NCBI GenBank assembly: GCA_002373975.1
Contig: DFKZ01000063.1
Location: 1-10,274 of the forward strand
Direction: 5' to 3'
Source: Lachnospiraceae bacterium UBA3632
GTDB taxonomy: Bacteria > Bacillota > Clostridia > Lachnospirales > Lachnospiraceae
Length of the DNA stretch: 10,274 nucleotides
Within the stretch, counting starts at the first letter, position 1. Every line of letters starts with the position of its first letter. The translations under genes and the position numbers were made by a program. Under the pieces are notes generated by a model, which saw only the letters and a program-made list of their open reading frames with translations, did not search any database and was not told the DNA's origin. Of the stretch, positions 1 to 5,695 are shown in pieces.

Positions 1-719
1 CTCATTGCATCGGCAAGCTCCTGAGTGTGAGCTATGACTGCCGAATATCTGATACCCATCTCGGATATCCTTGCGAATGCGGGCTGCAGAGCGGTAAGGA
101 ACTCACTCTTTAACTGTCCGTCGATCTCGCTTCTGTTATACTGTGTAGCAACGTTACCGCAGATATTGGTATAGAATACCATGGGGTTGCTGATCTTGTA
201 GCTGTATTCACCGAAGCACTTAACCGATACATCGATATCGATCCCGGCTCTCTGGTCAACCACACGGAAGGGAACCGGTCTGGGTGTTCCGTACTTATTT
301 CCGATGATCTCTTTGATATTGAAATAATAAACTCTCTGATCCTTGCCGGGCTGTCCGCCGAAGGTGAAACGATCGCCAAACTGTTTGAAGAATGCAACGA
401 AGTTCTCACCGAGCTTTCCGCCGTCAAAGAATGAATGCTCTGTTCCTGAATCATAGGTGAATTCGCCGGGCTCTGCACAGAGCTCAACAACCTTACCCGA
501 CTCAACGATGATCATACACTGACCATTGTTGACTGCGATCCTTGAACCGTTGGATATAATATTATCCTCTCCCTTTGTGTTGGAAGATCTTCCCGTAACC
601 TTCTTCTGTCCCTTTACAACAAGAACATCTGCAGGAATGGCATCGCAGTAGAAGAACTCTTTCCACTGATCGGCAAGCTGGCCGCCCAGTGCCCCTTTAA
701 AAGCCTGAATAAGTCCCAT
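1..719 (-). CDS. SPFH-domain protein, YdjI-like (partial, C-terminus beyond window)
   Basis: The visible 239 codons begin at the ATG at 719-717, preceded by AAAGGAG at 8-nt spacing. The reading frame stays open to position 1, so the C-terminal part is missing. The N-terminus (MGLIQAFKGALGG, then QWKEFFYCDAIPADVLVVKG at about residues 18-37) is typical of the SPFH proteins also labelled 'virion core protein-like', represented by Bacillus YdjI. In this family an SPFH (band 7) domain is usually followed by a C-terminal zinc ribbon, which here would lie off the left edge. The SPFH core seems to run from about residue 60 past residue 239. There is no signal peptide and no obvious membrane helix, so a peripheral membrane scaffold role in the cytoplasm is inferred. 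YdjI-type proteins are linked to PspA-like envelope stress systems; no such partner is visible here. The gene lies downstream of GH31 on the same strand but has its own candidate promoter. Confidence 0.85.
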   Translation of the reverse strand, partial: MGLIQAFKGALGGQLADQWKEFFYCDAIPADVLVVKGQKKVTGRSSNTKGEDNIISNGSRIAVNNGQCMIIVESGKVVELCAEPGEFTYDSGTEHSFFDGGKLGENFVAFFKQFGDRFTFGGQPGKDQRVYYFNIKEIIGNKYGTPRPVPFRVVDQRAGIDIDVSVKCFGEYSYKISNPMVFYTNICGNVATQYNRSEIDGQLKSEFLTALQPAFARISEMGIRYSAVIAHTQELADAM

Positions 720-753
720 TTGAAATACTCCTTTCTGTTATGAGGCGTTATAT

Positions 754-820
754 GTCTCAATTTGTACCTTTTAACATTCTACCACTTTTTTTGCCGGTTG
801 GGAATATTTTATATTGAGAC
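754..820. repeat. 8-bp inverted repeat flanking the SPFH promoter
   Basis: GTCTCAAT (754-761) and ATTGAGAC (813-820) are perfect inverted copies 51 bp apart. The right arm overlaps the last codons of the GH31 gene. The pair brackets the candidate SPFH promoter, so it could be a looping operator. At this length and spacing it could also be chance. There is no T-tract, so it is not an intrinsic terminator. Confidence 0.25.
776..804 (-). promoter_or_regulatory. candidate promoter of the SPFH gene
   Basis: Read on the minus strand, a -35-like TTCCCA (804-799) and a -10 TAGAAT (781-776) are separated by 17 bp. The start codon lies about 57 nt downstream of the -10. The -10 matches the consensus at 5 of 6 positions and the -35 at only 4 of 6. 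No convincing intrinsic terminator lies between GH31 and this gene, so readthrough from GH31 is also possible. Confidence 0.4.
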
Positions 821-3091
821 CACCCTGATCTTCTCATATTGAGGAACGGTCTTTGCTTCGTTTAACAGCTCTGCGGTCAGATCCTTATTCTCATCAACAC
901 TGAATCTGTACAGATTGTAATTTCCTTCGAGGTAAGAAAGATCTTCCCCTCCGTCCTGATAATGGACAAAGCTTCCTCCGCCGGGAGCAGTGATCAGTGT
1001 CAGCTTATCAAGAGGTTTTTCGCCCACGTATTGCATCTCTTCGTATACAGGAATGACGCTTCCGGCCTTAATGTAGACAGGCATGTGATCCAGCGGAGCC
1101 TCCTCCAGGAAATATCTCCTGCCCTCATGCTTTTCTCCGGTCCATAAGCTGTACCAGGTTCCTTCGGGAAGATATACTTTTCTGACTCTCTCTCCCTGAT
1201 TTACCACAGGTGCCACCAATATCTTCTCTCCCACCAGGTATTCGTCATTCAGATCCCGAGCGACCGGATCATCCTCATAGTGCATTACAAGAGGGCGCAT
1301 CACCGGAAGCCCGTTTTCCTGTTCCTCATGCATAAGATCGTAAATATATGGCAGGAAGCGGTAATGGAGTTTAACGAATTTCCTGTAGATATCCACTACT
1401 TCGGTTCCAAACTGCCACGGCTCCTGACGGATGCATCCGTTTGCCGAATGATTTCTGAAAAACGTGGAAAATGCCGCAGCCTCGATCCATCGGCACAGAA
1501 GTTCCGGGGTGGTATCCCCTCCGAATCCTCCTATATCCACTCCCGCTATAGGGAATCCGCACATTCCCAGGCTGCACAGCTGAGGGATCATCATCTGCAG
1601 ATGAGACCAGAGGCTCTGATTATCGCCGGTCCATACCGCAGTGTATTTCTGCGATCCGCTGTAGCATGCCCTGGTAATGACAAGCGGGCGCTTTCCTATA
1701 TGCGCCTTCATGGCATCATAAGTCGCCTTCGACATATAGTGGCCGTACACATTATGAAGCTCTCTGTGGGTGGTCTTTCTGTCCTCGTCATATCCGATAA
1801 CATCTTCCGGCAGAGGTCCCTTAAAGCTTGCGGGCTCATTCATGTCATTCCATATTCCCATGACACCCATGTCTGTAAGAGAATTCACGTGCTCTCCCCA
1901 CCAGTCTCTGACAGCCTTTCTGCCAAAATCCGGGTAGTTTGAGTCCCCGGGCCAGACCGCATTCACATAGTCTTCCGTATCATCAGCATTTCTGAAAAAG
2001 TAACCGTTTTTGGTTCCTTCCTCGTACATGAAGTATCCCTCTTCACGTTTTGTTCCGGGATCGATTATCACTACGGGCTTGAATCCTTTTAAGCGCAGTT
2101 TCTCAAAGAGCTCTCCCGCCGGCCCGTAATCTTTTTCATTCCATGTGAACACACGGTATCCGTCCATATAGTCGATATCGTACTGGACAGATTCACAGGG
2201 TATATCCAGTTCCCTGAACTTTTCAGCCACCTCAGTTATATCCTTGGCATTAGAATATCCCCATCTGCACTGATGGTATCCCAGAGTCCAGAGCTGCGGT
2301 AGCGGGGCACGCCCCGTGAGCAGAGTATAATTACCGACCACCGCCGGAATGTTTCCGCCGCCTATAAAATACAGATCGAGATTCCCGTCATCGGCACTGT
2401 AGGCCATATATGATGCATTTTCCTTGGCCAGATCAAAATAACTGTGGAAAGTATTGTCATAAAACAGTCCATAAGCATATTCCGGCTTTTTACAGATAGC
2501 AAAAGGAATGGATTTATAAAGAGACCGGAACTGTTCGGTGTGTGCCGAGGGATCGTCGGTATTCCAGTTTTCGTATTCATAGCTTCTCTTGTTTAAAAAC
2601 CCGCTCTTATCGCCCAGTCCGTATATGGGTTCATCGCTGTCCACCACGCGGACATCCTCCACCGGCCTTTGAATATTCAATAATCCTGTGGTGTCATGGC
2701 CTTCGGCAGCCAGAAGTTCCATATCGAATATGCCGATGGTCCTTCTGGACACTCTTTCGCCCCTGTAGGCTTTGGATATCTCCTTCCCGGAAAGGTCATA
2801 AAAATCCACATATCCCCCGTCGCAGATCACGGCTTTTATCTTAGCGGTCGAAAGCTCAATACAGGACTTCTCACTGTTAAAGACCGCATTGGCGCTTCTG
2901 CCTTTTCGCAAGACTCTTTCGAGATCACTCTCCTCAACAGCTTTGGAATAATGCTCCTTAGCCCAAAGCGGCACAAAAACGTTGATGATCTCATCCGTAA
3001 GAACGGATATTGTCATATTGTTTTTTTCAAATTCCACTGACAAAACGTTGTCAGTCATTGTCCAGTTAAGGATTTTACCGAATTCTATCAT
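809..3091 (-). CDS. GH31 family alpha-glucosidase
   Basis: This 760-residue glycoside hydrolase family 31 enzyme is predicted to release glucose from the non-reducing ends of alpha-glucosides such as malto- or isomalto-oligosaccharides. An N-terminal beta-sandwich (about 20-245) precedes the (beta/alpha)8 catalytic domain (about 260-590) and C-terminal beta domains (about 595-760). The signature WNDMNEP at 414-420 places the nucleophile at D416. WTGDNQS puts the acid/base at D490. The substrate-site residues DIDYMD (305-310) and FFRNHS (545-549, with R546 and H548) are also present. The WNDMNEP form favours alpha-glucosidase over alpha-xylosidase, whose motif is KTDFGE-like. There is no signal peptide, so the enzyme is cytoplasmic and acts on imported oligosaccharides. 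The ATG at 3091 is supported by GGGAGGAG about 7 nt upstream. Length is normal for the family and the frame is intact. Exact linkage specificity cannot be read from sequence. The upstream promoter with a LacI-type palindrome implies sugar-responsive control. Confidence 0.95.
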   Translation of the reverse strand: MIEFGKILNWTMTDNVLSVEFEKNNMTISVLTDEIINVFVPLWAKEHYSKAVEESDLERVLRKGRSANAVFNSEKSCIELSTAKIKAVICDGGYVDFYDLSGKEISKAYRGERVSRRTIGIFDMELLAAEGHDTTGLLNIQRPVEDVRVVDSDEPIYGLGDKSGFLNKRSYEYENWNTDDPSAHTEQFRSLYKSIPFAICKKPEYAYGLFYDNTFHSYFDLAKENASYMAYSADDGNLDLYFIGGGNIPAVVGNYTLLTGRAPLPQLWTLGYHQCRWGYSNAKDITEVAEKFRELDIPCESVQYDIDYMDGYRVFTWNEKDYGPAGELFEKLRLKGFKPVVIIDPGTKREEGYFMYEEGTKNGYFFRNADDTEDYVNAVWPGDSNYPDFGRKAVRDWWGEHVNSLTDMGVMGIWNDMNEPASFKGPLPEDVIGYDEDRKTTHRELHNVYGHYMSKATYDAMKAHIGKRPLVITRACYSGSQKYTAVWTGDNQSLWSHLQMMIPQLCSLGMCGFPIAGVDIGGFGGDTTPELLCRWIEAAAFSTFFRNHSANGCIRQEPWQFGTEVVDIYRKFVKLHYRFLPYIYDLMHEEQENGLPVMRPLVMHYEDDPVARDLNDEYLVGEKILVAPVVNQGERVRKVYLPEGTWYSLWTGEKHEGRRYFLEEAPLDHMPVYIKAGSVIPVYEEMQYVGEKPLDKLTLITAPGGGSFVHYQDGGEDLSYLEGNYNLYRFSVDENKDLTAELLNEAKTVPQYEKIRVVSI
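3036..3055. promoter_or_regulatory. palindrome inside the start of the GH31 gene
   Basis: ACTGACAA (3036-3043) and TTGTCAGT (3048-3055) are perfect 8-bp arms around a 4-bp centre, covering codons 13-19 of the GH31 gene. In the mRNA this would be an 8-bp stem with a tetraloop just after initiation. As DNA it could be an auxiliary intragenic operator. An interrupted palindrome of this size can occur by chance in 10 kb. Confidence 0.3.
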
Positions 3092-3210
3092 GTAGGACTC
3101 CTCCCTGTTCCGGAATCAGATTGCTTGTCTATGCAATCATGACTCGCCTGATACAACGGATTTCTTCGCTGCATAACCCGATTCTTTTCTTTAAAACAAC
3201 CTGTATCACA

Positions 3211-3239
3211 AGTATATAACAGGAAAACGTTTTCCGCAA
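3211..3239 (-). promoter_or_regulatory. GH31 promoter
   Basis: On the minus strand, TTGCGG (3239-3234) and TATACT (3216-3211) are separated by exactly 17 bp. Transcription would start near 3204, giving a leader of about 113 nt before the GH31 ATG. This is the best promoter match in the intergenic region. Its spacer is almost filled by a symmetric palindrome. Confidence 0.6.
3222..3235. promoter_or_regulatory. LacI/CcpA-type operator
   Basis: GGAAAACGTTTTCC is a perfect 14-bp palindrome centred on CG, the hallmark of LacI/GalR-family operators. It differs from the cre consensus (TG-N-AA-N-CG-N-TT-N-CA type) only in the outermost symmetric base pair. It sits inside the -35/-10 spacer of the GH31 promoter and overlaps two bases of its -35, so bound regulator should block GH31 transcription. 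It also lies a few bases upstream of the -35 region of the rightward operon, where it could act on that promoter too. The regulator is not encoded in this window. Confidence 0.6.
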
Positions 3240-3263
3240 GATGATTTTTTCTGTTTTTTAATA

Positions 3264-3269
3264 TATAAT
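3264..3269 (+). promoter_or_regulatory. candidate -10 box of the rightward operon
   Basis: A consensus TATAAT lies about 125 nt upstream of the phosphatase start codon. At 17-bp spacing the -35 position (3241-3246, ATGATT) is poor. The promoter would therefore be weak or activator-assisted; the palindrome at 3222-3235 is centred near -47 of the expected start. Confidence 0.4.
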
Positions 3270-3393
3270 GATACAGGATCGCTGCTGTGCGGCGAAGCAA
3301 TCCGTGGTATGATGCTATTGTGTTTGAGTTGTTGTCATACATGGTCTGACTGTCTTTAGTCGATCACACTTTTTCCGGAAGAAGGAAACTCTG

Positions 3394-3981
3394 ATGTTAT
3401 ATATAATGAGACACGGCATGACCGACTGGAATGCCATTCACAGGCTCCAGGGCAGGACCGACATCCCTCTTAATGACGAGGGGATCGAAATGGCCCAAAA
3501 AGCTCATGATGAATATGCGGGTGTACATTTTGATATCTGCTTTTATTCCCCTCTTAAGCGTGCGGCGCAGACAGCTCAGATCGTTGCCGGTGACCGCGGC
3601 ATTCCCATGATATGCGATGAGAGGCTCCGGGAAATGTCCTTCGGAGTATGCGAAGGCACCATGGATTATATGACAAATGAAAGCAGTGAGATATTTCCTC
3701 TTTTCAGCAATCCCGATAAATACGTAACTCCGCCTGATGAGGCCGAGAGCATCGAAGAACTCTGCAGGCGGACCGGAAACTTTTTAAAAGAAAAAGTCGT
3801 TCCTCTCATGCGTGAAGGAAAAGACGTTTTGATCGTCGGGCATGGTGCCATGAATTCCAGCATGATCATGCAGATAAAAAAACTGCCGAAAAAGGACTTC
3901 TGGGCGGCAGGGCTTGCAAAATGCAAGCTTATGAGCTTTGAAGTCGCTGAAGTTGCAGACAATCTACAGCAGAAAGAATAA
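3394..3981 (+). CDS. histidine phosphatase family protein (phosphoglycerate mutase-like)
   Basis: This 195-residue protein is a member of the histidine phosphatase (phosphoglycerate mutase) superfamily. MRHGMTDWN at residues 5-13 holds the RHG motif with H7 as the expected phospho-accepting histidine. RLQGRTDIPLNDEG (17-30) and YSPLKRAAQTA (51-61) supply further phosphate-binding arginines. The acidic residue is probably E80 in LREMSFG, and the second catalytic histidine is H150 in VGHG. The length fits cofactor-dependent phosphatases of the CobC/GpmB/YhfR kind rather than full-length glycolytic mutase (about 230-250 residues). The substrate is therefore unknown; a soluble sugar phosphate or nucleotide is possible. 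The ATG at 3394 has an AGAAGGAA ribosome binding site about 7 nt upstream. It is the first gene of a probable four-gene operon, with the next gene starting 9 nt after its stop. Confidence 0.9.
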   Translation: MLYIMRHGMTDWNAIHRLQGRTDIPLNDEGIEMAQKAHDEYAGVHFDICFYSPLKRAAQTAQIVAGDRGIPMICDERLREMSFGVCEGTMDYMTNESSEIFPLFSNPDKYVTPPDEAESIEELCRRTGNFLKEKVVPLMREGKDVLIVGHGAMNSSMIMQIKKLPKKDFWAAGLAKCKLMSFEVAEVADNLQQKE

Positions 3982-3991
3982 GGAGACAAAA
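3978..3991 (+). promoter_or_regulatory. stop/Shine-Dalgarno junction, copy 1
   Basis: The 14 nt ATAAGGAGACAAAA join the stop codon of the phosphatase gene to the Shine-Dalgarno of the next gene: the TAA directly abuts GGAG. An identical 14-nt string occurs at 5325-5338. The arrangement favours translational coupling. Confidence 0.7.
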
Positions 3992-5328
3992 TGGAAGAGG
4001 AAAAGATCGAGTTATACATAAAAGAATTAAGACCTGATATATACCTTCTCGATGAAGCACATGAGGTTTCGGGTTATCTTGTTATCGGCAAAGACAAGGC
4101 CTGTGTCATCGATACAATGAATGGCAATAACGATCTCGGAGAAGCTGTCAGAAAGCTGACGGACAAGCCGGTATTTGTTATAAATACGCACGGTCATCCG
4201 GATCACATTTACGGAAATGTCTATTTTGACGAAGCATACATCAACCCTCGGGATATCCCGCTGGCGGAAATGTTCGTTAATGACCCTGAATTTCAAAAAT
4301 GCTGCCAAAAGGCGGGGCGTTTTATGCCTCCCTTCAAAGAGATCAAGGGTGGCGATGTTATAGATCTCGGTGGAAAGACACTCGAGGTGTATGAGCTTCC
4401 GGGCCATACTCCCGGCGGAATACTTCTGCTTCTCAAAGAAGACCGTATACTATTTGTCGGTGATTCCATCAATCATCATCTATGGATGCAGCTTGACGGA
4501 TGCCCCGAGATGTCAGATTTTGTAAAGGCTCTGGACAAGGTTATGTTCCTGGAAGATAAAGCGGACTTAATTCTTCACGGGCACGCAAGAGATTTTGATG
4601 ATATCTCCCTTATGAGGTGCATGCGACAGGCCTGCGCGGAGATCGCAGAGGGTAAAACCGATGATGACGAGATATACAACTGGTTTGACGGAGTGGGCAG
4701 GCAGCACAAGTTCAGCCTTCTCCCGGGAAAGAAATACTCTCAGGAAGACAGCGTGGTCTGCTATACCCCCAGGCACAAAAAGCTTGCTGTGATATTTCCC
4801 GGAGTGGGTTATAATCAGGATAAGCCGCTTTTGTACTACGCTTCAAAGCTTGTAAGATCAAAGGGATATGACATCATCAATATATCTTATCAGAATATCC
4901 CTTCCGGAATAATGGGAGACGCCGCGGCCGGCAAAAAGGCCGCAGAGATAGCCTATGCCCAGGCGGAAGAACAGCTCTCCGGCACGGATTTTTCCAAATA
5001 TGACGACATACTGTTTATCGGTAAAAGCATGGGTACCGTAGTTTCAGCAATATATGTCATGAATCATAAGATCGGAGCAAAGCAGATATGGTACACTCCG
5101 GTGGAAGCCACCTTTGGTTTTGGAACAAAGGACGCCGTTGCTTTTATAGGAAACGCCGACCCATGGTCAAACTATGAGGATGTTAAAGCCCTGGCCGCTA
5201 AGGCAGGGATCACGCTTCACACTTACCCCGGCAGAAATCATTCCCTTGAAAGCGGCTTTGTTGACACTGACTGCCGCACCGTAAATGACGTTATTTCAAA
5301 GACCTCTGAATATATATCACAAAGATAA
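3991..5328 (+). CDS. metallo-beta-lactamase fold hydrolase fused to an alpha/beta-hydrolase-like domain
   Basis: This 445-residue protein has two apparent hydrolase domains. The N-terminal half (about 10-215) is a metallo-beta-lactamase fold. THGHPDH at 66-72 supplies metal ligands H67, H69, D71 and H72; H139 (PGHTPGG), D158 (VGDS) and H198 or H196 (LHGHA) complete a two-metal site. The C-terminal half (about 263-445) begins with a beta-strand KLAVIFPGVGY and contains a nucleophile elbow GKSMG with S346. D390 (IGNADPW) and H417 (GRNHSLE) follow in the right order for a Ser-Asp-His triad. No signal peptide or membrane helix is visible, so it is cytoplasmic. Substrates are unknown; thioesters, lactones or other acyl esters would suit both folds. 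The ATG at 3991 has GGAG 5 nt upstream. A stop or frameshift between the domains is absent, so this is a genuine single ORF. Domain calls are by motif only. Confidence 0.85.
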   Translation: MEEEKIELYIKELRPDIYLLDEAHEVSGYLVIGKDKACVIDTMNGNNDLGEAVRKLTDKPVFVINTHGHPDHIYGNVYFDEAYINPRDIPLAEMFVNDPEFQKCCQKAGRFMPPFKEIKGGDVIDLGGKTLEVYELPGHTPGGILLLLKEDRILFVGDSINHHLWMQLDGCPEMSDFVKALDKVMFLEDKADLILHGHARDFDDISLMRCMRQACAEIAEGKTDDDEIYNWFDGVGRQHKFSLLPGKKYSQEDSVVCYTPRHKKLAVIFPGVGYNQDKPLLYYASKLVRSKGYDIINISYQNIPSGIMGDAAAGKKAAEIAYAQAEEQLSGTDFSKYDDILFIGKSMGTVVSAIYVMNHKIGAKQIWYTPVEATFGFGTKDAVAFIGNADPWSNYEDVKALAAKAGITLHTYPGRNHSLESGFVDTDCRTVNDVISKTSEYISQR

Positions 5329-5338
5329 GGAGACAAAA
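5325..5338 (+). promoter_or_regulatory. stop/Shine-Dalgarno junction, copy 2
   Basis: An identical 14-nt copy of the string at 3978-3991 places the stop codon of the fusion gene directly against GGAG for the Dabb gene, whose ATG follows at 5341. It supports co-translation of these genes as a unit. Confidence 0.7.
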
Positions 5339-5340
5339 CC

Positions 5341-5643
5341 ATGGTAAGACACATTATTTTATGGACATTAAAAGATGAGCTCAGCGCGGAAGAAAAGGCT
5401 GCGGCAAAGAAAAGCATCAAAGAGGGACTTGAGGGGCTCAAAGGAAAGGTTCCCGGAATAATCGAGATCAAAGTGCATACCGAAGGGCTTCCCGGTTCAA
5501 ATGCCGACATTATGCTTGATTCGTCTTTTGAAAACGAAGATGCTCTTAAGGGCTACGCCGTACATCCCGAGCATGTATCGGTTGCGGAAAATATCGTAAG
5601 GCCTTTTTCAAAAACCCGCACATGCCTTGATTTTGAGGCATAG
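5341..5643 (+). CDS. Dabb (stress-responsive A/B barrel) domain protein
   Basis: This 100-residue protein consists of a single Dabb domain. The typical opening MVRHIILWTLKDE (1-13), the central VPGIIEIKVHTEG (about 37-49), NADIMLDSSFENEDAL (54-69) and the family signature YAVHPEHVSV (72-81) are all present. Dabb proteins form a dimeric ferredoxin-like alpha/beta barrel. Members are reported as stress-induced proteins in plants and as small companions of various enzymes in bacteria. A few act as cyclases or decarboxylase-like enzymes, but most bacterial members have no assigned reaction. The start is set by the upstream GGAG and the coupled junction, 12 nt after the preceding stop. Being in a tight operon with the two-domain hydrolase, it may bind the same small molecule or act on its product; this is inference. 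Cytoplasmic, no odd features. Confidence 0.9.
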   Translation: MVRHIILWTLKDELSAEEKAAAKKSIKEGLEGLKGKVPGIIEIKVHTEGLPGSNADIMLDSSFENEDALKGYAVHPEHVSVAENIVRPFSKTRTCLDFEA

Positions 5644-5695
5644 TTTTTATCGGACAGGATCATAAAAGTAAAAAAGATACGGCAGGAATCGTAAA

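Larger units (their letters stand above)
3151..3310. repeat. imperfect inverted duplication of promoter-proximal sequence
   Basis: Positions 3151-3172 and the reverse complement of 3289-3310 match at about 19 of 22 bases. Each arm contains GCRGCGAAG followed by AATCCG and ending in GTAT when read toward its own gene. A second shared word, TGATACAGG, lies between each -10 and its arm, in the same orientation. The spacing between word and arm is 27 nt on the GH31 side and 11 nt on the phosphatase side. The plus-strand block 3269-3285 also resembles 3149-3172 as a shortened direct copy (TGATACA, GGAT, CGCTGC in order), so the rightward arm can fold back locally: CGCTGC (3280-3285) pairs with GCGGCG (3289-3294, one G-T pair). 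Confidence 0.65.
3092..3393. other. divergent control region between GH31 and the histidine phosphatase operon
   Basis: This 302-bp stretch has no credible gene. From left to right it holds the GH31 ribosome binding site; a small hairpin (GATTGC 3119-3124 with GCAATC 3133-3138); one arm of an imperfect inverted duplication (3151-3172); the GH31 promoter (-10 at 3211-3216, -35 at 3234-3239) with a 14-bp palindrome in its spacer; a candidate -10 TATAAT for the rightward operon (3264-3269); and the second arm (3289-3310). TGATACAGG occurs next to both -10 boxes (3269-3277 plus, 3200-3208 minus). The 5' leaders are about 110 nt for each gene, long enough for post-transcriptional control. Confidence 0.75.

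Noticed and set aside
110..505. 131-codon minus-strand ORF within the SPFH gene
   Set aside because: It is a serine-rich out-of-frame reading on the same strand as the SPFH gene, whose own frame is open from 719 to the edge.
1280..1942. 220-codon plus-strand ORF inside the GH31 gene
   Set aside because: It lies wholly antisense to a GH31 gene with intact catalytic motifs. Length is explained by the codon bias of the real frame.
3088..3342. 84-codon minus-strand ORF ending in ATGA overlap with the GH31 start
   Set aside because: It runs straight through the GH31 promoter, the palindrome and the duplicated arm, starts upstream of the predicted transcript start, and has no ribosome binding site or recognisable protein character.
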